Of a stretch of DNA of 64,000 bases, positions 1 to 8,883 are shown in pieces; the stretch's first letter is position 1, and the number at the start of each line of letters is the position of its first letter. The DNA is from Planctomycetota bacterium (GTDB taxonomy: Bacteria > Planctomycetota > UBA1135 > GCA-002686595): NCBI GenBank assembly GCA_026692705.1, contig JAPLOE010000213.1:26761-90760 (forward strand), given 5' to 3'. A program made the position numbers and the translations under genes. Below the pieces are notes generated by a model. That model was not told the DNA's origin and ran no database searches. It saw nothing but the letters and a program-made list of their open reading frames with translations.

Positions 1-735
1 GCTCATGCGGTTGAACTCGCGCGCCAGCTCGCCGACCTCGTCGTTCGAGTGCACCGGCACGCGGTGGCCGAGATCGCCGCCAGAAATGCGCTTCACGCCC
101 GCGCGCAGCGCCTGCACGGGCTTGACGACCGAGCGCCAGAACATCCAGCTCAGCAGCGCGAGCACCGCCAACGCCACCGCCGTCGTCGCCAGCACCGCGA
201 GCCGCACGCGGCGCGCCTCCTCGCGCATCGCCGTGCCGGTGTTGCGCGATTCCTCGCGCATTTCCTCGTTCAGCACGTAGGCGTGGCGCCGCGCGACCTC
301 GACCAGCTCCGCCAGTTCCGGCGAGTTCGCGTCGATCGCGCGCTGGAGCGTGCCGATGTCGTCGCGCAGCGCGCCGAGCAGCCGCGACTCCGACTCGACG
401 TGCTCCTCGCGCGACGGGTCGTCGCCGATCGGACCGCTCTCGAGCTCGATCAGGCAGCGCTCGGCCTCGCGCATGAAGGCGCGGAACGACTCGCGCTGCT
501 CGTTCGACGGCCGCGAGTCGCCGAGGCTCTCCATGCGGCCCTTGAACATCGTCATCTCGTGCAGGATGTCGCGCGAGAAGGCCTCCTCGCGGTGCTCCTC
601 CATCACGCGACGCACTTCGATGTGGATGTCCTCCACCGAGAGCGAGACCTCGATGCCCAGCGCCACGAGCAGCAGCGCGAGCGCACCGAACGCCGCCGCC
701 ACGCGCGCGCCGAAGCCGAAGCGCACGACCCTCAT
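1..735 (-). CDS. Membrane sensor protein with HAMP domain (3' end outside window)
   Basis: The reading frame starts at ATG 735 and stays open to the left edge, so 245 N-terminal residues are visible. A first membrane helix lies near residues 9-25, followed by a mostly helical charged outer region of about 140 residues (four-helix-bundle sensor style), a second helix near 180-200 and a HAMP linker reading through VVKPVQALRAGVKRISGGDL and DEVGELAREFNRM. This is the architecture of sensor histidine kinases, chemoreceptors or diguanylate cyclases. The output domain lies outside the window, so the type cannot be decided. The start overlaps the stop of the upstream gene by the four bases ATGA, indicating co-transcription with the hypothetical protein, the FAD oxidoreductase and the MMPL transporter upstream. 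Confidence 0.8.
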   Translation of the reverse strand, partial: MRVVRFGFGARVAAAFGALALLLVALGIEVSLSVEDIHIEVRRVMEEHREEAFSRDILHEMTMFKGRMESLGDSRPSNEQRESFRAFMREAERCLIELESGPIGDDPSREEHVESESRLLGALRDDIGTLQRAIDANSPELAELVEVARRHAYVLNEEMREESRNTGTAMREEARRVRLAVLATTAVALAVLALLSWMFWRSVVKPVQALRAGVKRISGGDLGHRVPVHSNDEVGELAREFNRMS

Positions 736-1343
736 TTCGCCGCCTCCGCAGGCGCGAACTCGAGGTCGAGCGCGAGCGTGTCCTGGCCCGCGAGCTCGTC
801 GTAGGGATCCCAAACCATGCCCGGCACCGCGATCACGCCTTGCAGTCTGGCACCGCCGCCGGGCAGGCGCATCCACGTGCAGTCGAATTGCACCTCGCGG
901 GCGTGGCTGCGCTCGGCGCAGCGGCCGTGCATCGTCGCCACGAGCACCCCGGGCACGGCCGAACGGCGCGTCTCGTTGGCCTGCGCGCGCAGCGCCACGT
1001 GACCCAGCCGCGTCGCGAGCACCTGATCCCCGACCCGCTCGAGCCCGAGCGTCAGCGTCCAGCCCTCGTCGCGCGCCAGCGTCTCGACCTGCCCCGCGGG
1101 CACGAACACGACCGCCTCCGCGCCCGGCCCGAACACGACGCGGCTGCGATCGGGGACGATCGCGAGCGTCTGCGCGACGCCGGGTGCACGCGAACCGAGC
1201 AAGTCGAGCGCGGTCGGCAGCACCTCGGTCGAGCTCGCGCGCTGCTCGGGATGCGGCGTGTGCGCGCGGGTCGCCTCGCGAACGCCGAGTGCCCCCAGCG
1301 CGATCGCCAGCGGAACGTACGTGATCCACGCCGGGGAGCTCAC
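732..1343 (-). CDS. Hypothetical membrane-anchored protein
   Basis: I chose GTG 1343, which overlaps the stop of the upstream FAD oxidoreductase (GTGA). An ATG at 1394 would overlap that gene by 55 bases and add an Arg-rich tail before the membrane segment. The product of 203 residues has one N-terminal hydrophobic segment (WITYVPLAIALGALGV) and then a roughly 175-residue outer domain rich in beta-prone stretches, with two cysteines (in GRCAE and FDCTW). No family is recognised. It lies between the FAD oxidoreductase and the HAMP sensor in one overlapping run, so it may be an accessory of either. Confidence 0.7.
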   Translation of the reverse strand: MSSPAWITYVPLAIALGALGVREATRAHTPHPEQRASSTEVLPTALDLLGSRAPGVAQTLAIVPDRSRVVFGPGAEAVVFVPAGQVETLARDEGWTLTLGLERVGDQVLATRLGHVALRAQANETRRSAVPGVLVATMHGRCAERSHAREVQFDCTWMRLPGGGARLQGVIAVPGMVWDPYDELAGQDTLALDLEFAPAEAAK

Positions 1344-2575
1344 GCCGGACTCCTCTCGCTCGCGAGAGCGTGGACCCACACGCGCGGTCGCCACAGCTCG
1401 CGCGTCGGCACGTAGTCGCCCGCCACCGACACGATCGTGTCGACGAGGTGCGGATGCCCCGCGAGCAGCCGGAACGCTGCGCTCACGAGGCGCGGATGCC
1501 GCAAGCCTCGCTGCAGGAGCGTCGAAACGGCCGCACGCGGCGCGATCTCGCGCTTGCGCCCCGCGAGGTACGGCGCGAGCGCCGCCGCATCCGTGCGGTA
1601 GTCGTGCAACGCCGGCTCGAGCGCGCTCGCGAGCATCTGGCCACCCTTGATCGCGAAGAAGATGCCCTCACCCGTCACCGGGTCGACGTAACCGGCCGCG
1701 TCGCCGACGAGCGCGACGCCGTCGAGCACCTGCGCGGAGGTCTTCATCGCCATCGAACCCGTGCCACGCACCGGATCGATGCGGCGGCCGCGCGCGATGC
1801 GCTCGCCGAGCAGCGGCGTGCGCGCGAGCCAGGTCTCGAGCAGCTCGTCGCGTCCGAGCTTCTCGCGCTCGTATTCCGCGCGGTCGAGCACGAGGTTGAG
1901 GCTCACCGCACCACCGTCGATCGGCGCGCAGGCGAAGAAGCCGTGCTCGAGGAAGTGCACCTCGGCGCGGTCGCCCCACGGCACGCCCTCGTAGCGCGTC
2001 GTCAGCGCGATCTTGCGCAGCCAGTTCGATTCCTTGCGGACGCCCAGCGCCGTCGCGACGCCGGAGCGTGTGCCGTCGGCACCGATCGTCCAGCGCGCGC
2101 GGAGCGCGATCGGACTGCCACCCGGCTTGCGCGCGAGCACGCCCGCGACCTCGCCGTCGGGACCGCGCAGGAGCTCGTCGACGCGCCAGCCTTCGTACAG
2201 GCGCGCGCCAGCGCGTTCCGCCGCGCGCAAGAGCACCTCGTCGAACACTTCGCGCCGCACGGCCCAGCCGTAGTCGAAGGGAGCGTGCGCGCGGCCGACG
2301 TCGACGAATTTCCCGCACACGCGGCGCCCGTGACCGTGCAGCACCATGCCACGCACCTCGCGCACGCCGCGGGCCTCGAGCTCCGGCCGCAGCCCGAGTT
2401 CCTCGAGCATCGGGATGACCTCGGGGCTCATGAACTCACCGCAGGCCTTGAAGCGCGGGAAACGGCGCGCGTCGACGAGCGCGACCGAGAAGCCCGCGCG
2501 CGCGAGCCGCAACGCGGTGGTCGAGCCCGCGGGACCGGCACCGACGACGACGACGTCGTGAACGTGCTCACCCAC
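1340..2575 (-). CDS. FAD-dependent oxidoreductase, geranylgeranyl-reductase / phenolic-lipid hydroxylase type
   Basis: A 411-residue flavoprotein. The N-terminal dinucleotide-binding motif is DVVVVGAGPAGSTTALRLA (about residues 7-25), followed by an acidic residue ending strand 2 (LVDARRFP) and KACGEFMSP, which is characteristic of the geranylgeranyl reductase group. The second FAD motif is VALVGDAAGYVDPVTGEG near residue 280. Related enzymes either reduce isoprenoid double bonds or, as SrsC in Streptomyces, hydroxylate alkylresorcinols. Here it starts with GTG inside the end of the MMPL gene (8-base overlap) and is divergent from a type III PKS operon with two methyltransferases, so the phenolic-lipid role is the better guess. 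The reaction itself is inferred from context. Confidence 0.85.
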   Translation of the reverse strand: MGEHVHDVVVVGAGPAGSTTALRLARAGFSVALVDARRFPRFKACGEFMSPEVIPMLEELGLRPELEARGVREVRGMVLHGHGRRVCGKFVDVGRAHAPFDYGWAVRREVFDEVLLRAAERAGARLYEGWRVDELLRGPDGEVAGVLARKPGGSPIALRARWTIGADGTRSGVATALGVRKESNWLRKIALTTRYEGVPWGDRAEVHFLEHGFFACAPIDGGAVSLNLVLDRAEYEREKLGRDELLETWLARTPLLGERIARGRRIDPVRGTGSMAMKTSAQVLDGVALVGDAAGYVDPVTGEGIFFAIKGGQMLASALEPALHDYRTDAAALAPYLAGRKREIAPRAAVSTLLQRGLRHPRLVSAAFRLLAGHPHLVDTIVSVAGDYVPTRELWRPRVWVHALASERSPA

Positions 2576-4556
2576 GCGCCACCTCCGCCGGACGGGCCTC
2601 GATCAGCAGCGCGGGCAGCAGGAGCACGTCGCACAGCAGCGCGACGACGATCGTGATCGCCGCCATGCCGCAAAATTCCGAGGTCGTCGAGAGCCGGCCG
2701 AACATGCCGATCGAGAAGCCCAGCCCGAGCACGACCGAGGTGATCAGCACGGCGCGACCGGAGTGCTGGTACACGCCTTCGAGCGCCGCCAGCCGCGCGA
2801 CGCCGCGCGAGCGCGCCTCGCGGAAGCGGTGCAGCAGGTGGATCGTGTCGTCGACGATCAGGCCGAGCAGCACGGAACTGATCATGGCGGTGGCGACCGA
2901 CAGCGGCCGCCCGAGGGCCGCGAGCGCGGCGTACACGACGATGCACGGCAGGATGTTGGGCACCATGGCGAGAAGCGCGTAGCGCAGCGAACGGAAGCCC
3001 GCCCAGAACAGGAGGAAGAGCGTCGCGAGGCTCGTCAGCGTGCCGGTGAAGGCGCTGCGGATCAGGCGGCCGGAGTCGCGCGCGACCTGCACGGATGCGC
3101 CGGTGACGCGCACCTCGTGAGCGCCGAGCGCGGTGGCGTGCGCCTCGATGCGATCGAAGAGCTTCTCGCGCGCCGTGCTGCCCGAAGGCTTGAGCAGGAA
3201 ACGCAGCAGCCAGTCGCCCGCTTCGGAGCGGCGCGGATAACCGGCGGGGCCGGCGACGCCCGGTTCCTGCAGCAGGTTCGCGCCGAACAGCGCGAGCTCG
3301 GCAGAGCCGGCGAGCGGCGAGCGCGCGGGCACGAGCACGTCGAACACGTCGCTGCCGCCGACGAAACGCGCGATGCGCTCCGATTCGCGCCGAAACTCGT
3401 GCTCCTCGGGCAGCACACGCTGCGGATCGTTGTCGACCTGCACGTGCGGCCAGAGCGCGAGCCCACCGAGCGCGACCAGCAGCGCACAGGCGCGGATCGC
3501 GAGCGCGCGGGCCGCGAGCCAGTCGGCGACACGGCGGCCGAAGAGCTCCGACAGCGAGCCCTGGCGCTCGACGATCGCGGGCGAAACCTTGCGCGCGAGG
3601 CGACCGAGCACGATCGGCGTGAGCGTGGCGGCGAGCGCGTACGTGAGCGCGACTCCGAGCGCCGCGAAAACGCCGAAGTCGATCACGGCCGGAATCGAGC
3701 TGAACGACAGCGACAGGAAGCCGACGACCGTCGTCAGCGCCGCGAGCAAGGCCGGCCGCCGCAGCTCGAGCACCGCCTGTTCGGCCGAGTGGCGCGGCTC
3801 GCGTCCCGCGCGCAACCCGTCGAGGTAGGCCTCGACCCAGTGCACGCCTGCGGCGACGCCGACGGTCAGGAGCACCGGCTGCAGCATGACCGAGATCGGA
3901 TCGAGCTCGCGCCCCAGCAGCGCGAACGCGCCCGAGGTCCACAGGATCGCGATGCCGGCCGGCGCGAGGATCGCGAGCACGAGCCCGAGGTGGCGGTAGT
4001 AGACGAGCAGCAGCAGCACGAATCCCGCGACGACCAGCGGCAGCACGCGCCCCTGCTCCGCCCGCACCTCGCGCGCGATCACGACTTCGCCGACCGCGAG
4101 GCCGGAGAGCGACGAACGCAGAGTCGGCGGCGTGCGCGCGGCGAGCAGGCGCTCGAGCGACTCGACCGAGGGCGCGAAATTGCCGCCGGGAGCCGCGAGG
4201 TCGATCGCCCACACCGCGCTCGAGTCCGAACGCGACGGCCACGGCTGGATGCGCGCGATCGCCGGCTCCGCGAGCAGGCCCTTGCGCAGCTCCTCCAGCG
4301 AATCGAGCTCGACCCGCGTCAGCGTCCCCACCCCTTCCGGCACCGCGCGGAAGGCCGCGACGACCGTCACGTCCGGCCCGAACTGCTCGACCCGCCGCGC
4401 CAGCGCGACCGTCTCCGTCGAATTCGGCGACTTCAGCGAGCGGTTCTCGATGTCGACCTCGAGCCCCCGCTGCGCCCAGACGAACGCCAGCGTCACGAGG
4501 AGCAGGGCGGTCACCACGAGGGCGTCGCGCAGGCCAGAGGTACGGACAGGAACCAA
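2568..4556 (-). CDS. RND/MMPL family lipid or hydrophobe exporter
   Basis: A 662-residue inner-membrane transporter starting at TTG 4556, preceded by a strong GGAGG (complement of 4566-4570) about 9 bases upstream. The protein shows the duplicated RND-like layout: helix 1 (residues 10-27), an outer domain, a five-helix block from about residue 175 (LVVAGFVLLLLVYY onward), helix 7 near 345-360, a second outer domain and a second helix block from about 510 to the end. Unlike AcrB-type pumps it is short and has no adaptor or outer-membrane partner beside it. MMPL proteins export lipids, hopanoids and similar compounds. Overlapping with the FAD enzyme and facing the type III PKS operon, it probably moves the phenolic lipid made there. 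Confidence 0.85.
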   Translation of the reverse strand: MVPVRTSGLRDALVVTALLLVTLAFVWAQRGLEVDIENRSLKSPNSTETVALARRVEQFGPDVTVVAAFRAVPEGVGTLTRVELDSLEELRKGLLAEPAIARIQPWPSRSDSSAVWAIDLAAPGGNFAPSVESLERLLAARTPPTLRSSLSGLAVGEVVIAREVRAEQGRVLPLVVAGFVLLLLVYYRHLGLVLAILAPAGIAILWTSGAFALLGRELDPISVMLQPVLLTVGVAAGVHWVEAYLDGLRAGREPRHSAEQAVLELRRPALLAALTTVVGFLSLSFSSIPAVIDFGVFAALGVALTYALAATLTPIVLGRLARKVSPAIVERQGSLSELFGRRVADWLAARALAIRACALLVALGGLALWPHVQVDNDPQRVLPEEHEFRRESERIARFVGGSDVFDVLVPARSPLAGSAELALFGANLLQEPGVAGPAGYPRRSEAGDWLLRFLLKPSGSTAREKLFDRIEAHATALGAHEVRVTGASVQVARDSGRLIRSAFTGTLTSLATLFLLFWAGFRSLRYALLAMVPNILPCIVVYAALAALGRPLSVATAMISSVLLGLIVDDTIHLLHRFREARSRGVARLAALEGVYQHSGRAVLITSVVLGLGFSIGMFGRLSTTSEFCGMAAITIVVALLCDVLLLPALLIEARPAEVARG

Positions 4557-4773
4557 GGTGTCACCCCTCCTGCATTCCCCGTGCCGGGCGCACCCGGCCC
4601 GCCCGCCCGCGCGGCTGCGGATCGGCCCTCGCGCGCGTTGTCATTCCTTCCAACACCTTGCAGGTCCTACAACGCCGGCGCTTCTTTCCGGTTTGCGCGA
4701 GCCTCCGGACCCGCTTTCGCCCCGTGGCCCGCTCCTTGCTTGGTCTCGGTCTCCTACCCGCGGACCCCCGAAC

Positions 4774-5961
4774 ATGACTTCACGCTTCCTTCAGGCTTTC
4801 GGCGCGCTCGCGCTCGCCAGCCTCGTGCTCGGCTCGGTCGCGGCGCTCAGCGTCGTCAAGAGCCGGCTCAACATCACCGTCTCCGAGGCGGACGAGAGCC
4901 CGGCCCGCGGGCCCGATCCGCTCGAGCTGCTGCGCGCCGACGTCACGGAACTGCGCGGCGAGGTGGGAGCGATCGGCACCGCTTTGCCCGAGCACCTGCA
5001 GGTCCTCCACCAGGCGCTTTCGGACGCCGCCGACCAGCGATCGCAGACGGCCGCCGCCGAGCTGGCCGAGCTGCGCCGCCAGGTGAACGCGCTGCAGTCG
5101 CGCCTCGACGCGTCCGCGGCCGAGCTCACCGCGCTGCGCACGCAGAACCACGACACGCTCACGCGCCTCGCCGGCGCCGTCAACGAACTCTCCGCCGCCG
5201 TGCAGTCGAGCGCGAGTCAGGCCGCCGCGCTCGCGAACTCCGCCTCCGCCATCGAGAGCAAGCCGATCGAGGTCGTCGCGGTCGAAGTGCCCGTCATCGC
5301 GAGCGAAACGCCGGCGCCCGCCGCGCAACCCGTCGTCGCCGAGCCGGCCGCAGCTCCCGCGGAACCCGCGAAAAAGGGCTTCCTTTCGTTCAAGGTGCCC
5401 GAGAAAGGCTTCCGCTTCGAAGGCCGCCAGAAGCTCGGGATCGTCGCGAGCCTCTCGCGCGTCGGTTTCGACGCCAAGAGCACGCTGCACGACTTCAGCG
5501 GCGTCACGCAGAAGGTCGAGGGCGAGCTGATCGTCGATCTCGCGCAGCCGGGCGCCTCGCCGTCGGGCAAGCTCGAAGTCGATGCGTCGTCGCTCGACAC
5601 CGGCCTCGCCGATCGCGACGAAGGCATGCGCGAGCTGCTCAAGACCAAGGAACACTCCAAGCTCGTGTTCGAGTGGACCGGCTTCGAGCCCGACAAGGTC
5701 GACGTCGCCGCGCAGAAGGTCACGGGCAAGGCGCGCGGCAACCTGACGCTGCGCGGCAAGAGCCGCGAGGTCACGCTGCCGGTAACGGTCACCGTCGATG
5801 CGAGCAAGCGCGTCGGCATCGAGGGCGAGCTCACGATCCAGCTGACCGACTTCGGCATAGAGCCGCCGAGCCAGCTCGGCATGATCTCGGTCGAGGACAA
5901 GCTCAAGCTGTGGATCTCGCTGCGCGCGCGCACGCTCGGGCCCGTGGAGGTCGCGAAGTGA
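4774..5961 (+). CDS. YceI-like lipocalin-fold protein with coiled-coil N-terminus
   Basis: A 395-residue product with an N-terminal membrane anchor or signal (about residues 4-28), a heptad-rich coiled coil about residues 45-155, an Ala/Pro-rich linker and a C-terminal YceI domain (about 205-392). The YceI domain shows the typical VGFDAKSTLHDFSG strand pair, the segment FEWTG, then GNLTLRGKSREVTLPVTV and the late TDFGIEPP turn. YceI proteins form a beta-barrel that holds a polyisoprenoid or other amphiphilic chain. The fused coiled coil is not usual for YceI. It is the first gene of an operon whose members overlap by 4 bases or fewer up to the type III PKS, so it may carry a lipid precursor or product in the periplasm. 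Confidence 0.85.
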   Translation: MTSRFLQAFGALALASLVLGSVAALSVVKSRLNITVSEADESPARGPDPLELLRADVTELRGEVGAIGTALPEHLQVLHQALSDAADQRSQTAAAELAELRRQVNALQSRLDASAAELTALRTQNHDTLTRLAGAVNELSAAVQSSASQAAALANSASAIESKPIEVVAVEVPVIASETPAPAAQPVVAEPAAAPAEPAKKGFLSFKVPEKGFRFEGRQKLGIVASLSRVGFDAKSTLHDFSGVTQKVEGELIVDLAQPGASPSGKLEVDASSLDTGLADRDEGMRELLKTKEHSKLVFEWTGFEPDKVDVAAQKVTGKARGNLTLRGKSREVTLPVTVTVDASKRVGIEGELTIQLTDFGIEPPSQLGMISVEDKLKLWISLRARTLGPVEVAK

Positions 5962-6389
5962 GCCGCGGCGCCGCTCCGTTCGCGCTCGCGAGCCTCGCGC
6001 TCGCTCTCGCGCCGGCCTGCATCACGCCGAGCGTGGTCGCGAGCTCGGGTCGCTCCGTGCAGGCCGAACCTGCCGCGCTCGACTGGCAACCGGCCGGTCC
6101 CGAGGCGCTCGACGGCTTCTTCGAGTCGGTCTCGATCGAAGGCGAGGCCGCGGCCGCGCTCGTGCGCATCTACTACCACTTCACTCGCACCGGGACGTAC
6201 ACGGGCGCCGCGCTCGTGATCGGCGGAAACGAGCCGGAATTCCAGACGCTTTCGGGGCAGTGGAAGTTCGGACCCGAAGGGCTCGACCTCGGCGACGGAG
6301 TGCCGGTGCGGCTGCTCGCGGCGCCGGAGCACCTCCGCATCGAGAGCGAAGGCGGCGTCGTCACCCTGCGGAAACGAGCGCTCGAGTAG
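5958..6389 (+). CDS. Putative lipoprotein
   Basis: GTG 5958 overlaps the stop of the YceI gene (GTGA). The 143-residue product has a hydrophobic leader ending in LALAPAC, a plausible lipobox, followed by a small domain with a repeated beta pattern (VRIYYHFTRTGTYTGAALVIGG, then LSGQWKFGPEGLDLGDGVPVR). The phrase resembles small lipid-related or stress lipoproteins in which a threshold term is compared with a measured value, but no family is recognised. The operon position between a lipid-binding protein and a methyltransferase suggests an envelope role in phenolic-lipid handling. Confidence 0.75.
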   Translation: MSRGAAPFALASLALALAPACITPSVVASSGRSVQAEPAALDWQPAGPEALDGFFESVSIEGEAAAALVRIYYHFTRTGTYTGAALVIGGNEPEFQTLSGQWKFGPEGLDLGDGVPVRLLAAPEHLRIESEGGVVTLRKRALE

Positions 6390-7093
6390 TGGCCAAGGCG
6401 AACGATCTCACGCTCTACGACACGCACGCGGACCAGTGGTGGGACGCGCGCTCGCGGGCGTTCCGTTCGCTGCACCGCGTCAACGAGTTCCGCACCGCGC
6501 TGCTCACCGCGTGGCTGGGCACGAACCTCGAGGGGCAGGTCGCGGTCGACCTCGGCTGCGGCGGAGGGCTCCTGTGCGCGCACCTCGAGAGCTGCGGAGC
6601 GCGCTGGATCGGCGTCGACCTGAGCTTCGAGAGCCTCAAGACGGGCCAAGGTCGTCTCGGGCGCCGTTTTGCGCGCGCGGACGTCGCGCACGTGCCGCTG
6701 AAGTCGGGCTGCGCGGACCTCGTGCTCGCGGCGGACGTGCTCGAGCACGTGCAGGACACGCGCGCTGTGCTCGCGGAAGCCGCACGCCTGCTGAAGCCGG
6801 GCGGTGCGCTGTACGTCAACACGATCAACCGCACGCGGCGCGCCAAGCTGCTCGCCGTCGATCTCGCCGAGGGCGTCGGGCTCGTGCCGCGTGGCACGCA
6901 CGATGCGGCGCTGTTCGTCGATCCCGACGAGCTGCGCGCGGAAGCCTGGCACCTTCGACTGAGCCTCGAGGAACTGCAGGGCGAAAGCGTCGACGTGATC
7001 CGCACGGTGCGGAGCTGGGCCATCGCGCTGCGCCGAAGCAACGACATCTCGGTCGGGTACAGCGCCCTCTTTCGAAAGGTTTCGAGCGCTTGA
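6389..7093 (+). CDS. SAM-dependent methyltransferase, UbiG-like
   Basis: GTG 6389 shares its G with the TAG stop of the preceding gene. The 234-residue product has the class I methyltransferase motifs: DLGCGGGLL (motif I), the acidic end of strand 2 in GVDLS, ARADVAHVPL, then ADVLEHVQD and LKPGGALYVNTINRT. The order and the NTINRT segment resemble UbiG, the O-methyltransferase of ubiquinone synthesis. In this operon the substrate is more likely the hydroxylated aromatic ring made by the type III PKS and the FAD enzyme. The exact methyl acceptor is inferred. Confidence 0.85.
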   Translation: MAKANDLTLYDTHADQWWDARSRAFRSLHRVNEFRTALLTAWLGTNLEGQVAVDLGCGGGLLCAHLESCGARWIGVDLSFESLKTGQGRLGRRFARADVAHVPLKSGCADLVLAADVLEHVQDTRAVLAEAARLLKPGGALYVNTINRTRRAKLLAVDLAEGVGLVPRGTHDAALFVDPDELRAEAWHLRLSLEELQGESVDVIRTVRSWAIALRRSNDISVGYSALFRKVSSA

Positions 7094-7827
7094 GCCGCGC
7101 CCGCCGAATCTCCCTCGCGCTCGTGTACGGTGTCTCGTCGCACCTGACTTTTGCCGTCGCCGTCGCGTGGATGATCGTTTCGCTCTACGACGGGCTGCGC
7201 CCGGGCCGTGGCCCGTTGCAGGGCACCTGGGCCTGGATCGCGAACCTCGCGCTCGTCGCGCAGTTCCCGCTGCTCCACTCGTGGCTGCTCGCGCCATCGG
7301 GACGCGCCGCGCTCTCGCGCCTCGCGCCGAAGGAGTTCGGGCGTGACCTCGCGCCGACGACCTTCGCTTGGCTCGGCAGCCTGCAGGTGCTCGCGACGTT
7401 CGCGTTGTGGTCGCCGACCGGCATCGTGCTGCACGAGGCCGAAGGCGCGAGCCTGTGGTTCTTCCGCGCGCTGTTCGCCGCGAGCTGGCTGTTCCTCATC
7501 AAGGCGCTCAGCGACGCTGGGCTCGGACTGCAGACCGGCTCGATCGGCTGGACCGCGGTGCTCAAGGGCGAGCGTCCCCGCTACGGGGAAATGCCTACTC
7601 ACGGCCTGTTCCGCGCCTGCCGCCAGCCGGTGTACCTCGGTTTCGCGCTGACGCTGTGGACCGGACCCGTGCACACGCTCGACAGCCTCGTGCTCGCGGT
7701 CCTATGGTCGCTCTACTGCGCGATCGGCCCGCTCCACAAGGAGCGTCGTTATCTCCGCATCTACGGGCAACGTTTCGAGAGCTACCGCTCCAGCGTGCCT
7801 TACTTCCTGCCTCGAATCCGCCCATGA
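7090..7827 (+). CDS. Isoprenylcysteine carboxylmethyltransferase-like membrane methyltransferase
   Basis: A TTG start at 7090 overlaps the stop of the previous gene; 245 residues. Five to six hydrophobic helices are visible (for example LTFAVAVAWMIVSLY and LVLAVLWSLYCAIGPL). The C-terminus has the ICMT/NnrU-type cofactor region: GLFRACRQPVYLGF followed by KERRYLRIYGQRFESYRSSVPYFLPR. SrsB, which methylates alkylresorcinols in Streptomyces, belongs to the same kind of integral-membrane methyltransferase, and the next gene here encodes a type III PKS, so methylation of a membrane-dissolved phenolic lipid is a reasonable inference. Confidence 0.8.
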   Translation: MSRARRISLALVYGVSSHLTFAVAVAWMIVSLYDGLRPGRGPLQGTWAWIANLALVAQFPLLHSWLLAPSGRAALSRLAPKEFGRDLAPTTFAWLGSLQVLATFALWSPTGIVLHEAEGASLWFFRALFAASWLFLIKALSDAGLGLQTGSIGWTAVLKGERPRYGEMPTHGLFRACRQPVYLGFALTLWTGPVHTLDSLVLAVLWSLYCAIGPLHKERRYLRIYGQRFESYRSSVPYFLPRIRP

Positions 7828-8873
7828 GAATCGCTTCCGCCGCCAGCGCCTTCCCCAAGTACTACTACGACCAGAAGACGGTGCAGGCGCGACTCGAGCG
7901 CATCTGGGCGCACAAGCCGGAGATCGTGCGGCGCCTGCCGGCGCTGATGGACAACTGCGGCGTCGAGGGTCGTGCGTTCGCGCTCGAGATCAACGAGTAC
8001 GAGAAGCTCGAGAACTTCACCGACTTCAACGACCAGTGGATCCGCGTGGCGCTCGAGCTCGGCCAGCAGGCCGTGCAGAAGGCGCTCGATCGCGCGGGGC
8101 TCAAGCCCGCGGACGTCGACCTGATCCTGTTCTCGACCGTGACCGGCCTCGCGGCGCCGTCGATCGACGCGCGCCTGTGCAACAAGATGGGCTTCCGCTC
8201 GGACGTGCGCCGCATGCCGTTGTTCGGGCTGGGCTGCGTCGCGGGAGCCGCGGCGCTCGCGCGCGCGACGGACTTCGTGCGCGGACGGCCCAAGGGCGTT
8301 GCGCTCGTGCTGACGATCGAGCTGTGCTCGCTGACCTGGCAGCGCGATGACATCTCCCTCGCGCATGTGATTTCCTGCGGGCTTTTCGGCGATGGCGCGA
8401 GCGCCGCGGTCGTCGTCGGAGCCGAGCACCCCGCGCGCGGCCTGACGGTCGTCGACACGCGCTCGGTGTTCTACCGCGACACCGAGGACGTGATGGGCTG
8501 GACCATCGGGGCGCACGGCTTCAAGATCGTGCTCTCGCCTTCCGTGCCCTCGGTCGCGAAGTAGCGCCTCGGCCCCGACTGCGCCAAGTTCCTCGCCGAC
8601 CACAAGCTCACGCCGCAGGACATCGCGTTCTGGATCTGCCACCCCGGCGGCCCCAAGGTGCTCGAGGCCGCGCGCGACTCGCTCGGCCTCGACGACGAAG
8701 CGGTCGCGATCTCCTGGGACTCGCTGCGCAACGCGGGCAACCTCTCGAGCGCGTCGGTGATGCTCATCCTCGAGCGCACGCTCGAGCAGCGCCCGCCGAA
8801 GCCCGGCACCAAGGGCGTGCTGCTCGCCATGGGCCCCGGCTTCTGCTCGGAACTGCTGCTCCTGCAGGCCTGA
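7824..8873 (+). pseudogene. Type III polyketide synthase interrupted by an in-frame TAG
   Basis: ATG 7824 overlaps the previous stop. Translation gives a chalcone/stilbene-synthase-type protein up to residue 246, then TAG at 8562-8564, and the same frame continues without a gap to a TGA at 8871-8873. The catalytic Cys is codon 138 (FGLGCVAG) before the stop. The catalytic His (codon 273, WICHPGGP) and Asn (codon 306, AGNLSSAS) lie after it. Full length would be 349 residues, normal for the family. The surrounding codons are well conserved (SPSVPSVAK, stop, RLGPDCAKF), so a single base change such as CAG to TAG explains it. Either a recent nonsense mutation, a sequencing error or readthrough is possible. 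TAG serves as an ordinary stop for several intact genes nearby. The expected product is an alkylresorcinol or alkylpyrone. Confidence 0.85.
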
Positions 8874-8883
8874 GCGCGCGACG

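Noticed and set aside
732..1394. ATG start at 1394 for the hypothetical protein
   Set aside because: It would overlap the FAD oxidoreductase by 55 bases and add an Arg-rich tail; GTG 1343 gives the same GTGA junction as other genes here.
4557..4773. Clear sigma-70 boxes in the divergent region before the PKS operon
   Set aside because: A TTGTCA-like hexamer exists but no -10 at acceptable spacing could be found.
2763..6389. Very long plus-strand open frame (1208 codons), antisense to the MMPL gene for most of its length
   Set aside because: The translation is Arg/Glu-rich low-complexity text typical of G+C-rich shadow frames; only its last part is the real lipoprotein gene (5958-6389).
8562..8564. 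Pyrrolysine or TAG reassignment at the PKS stop
   Set aside because: TAG ends several normal genes here, no pylTS genes were seen, and the site has no known relation to Pyl proteins.
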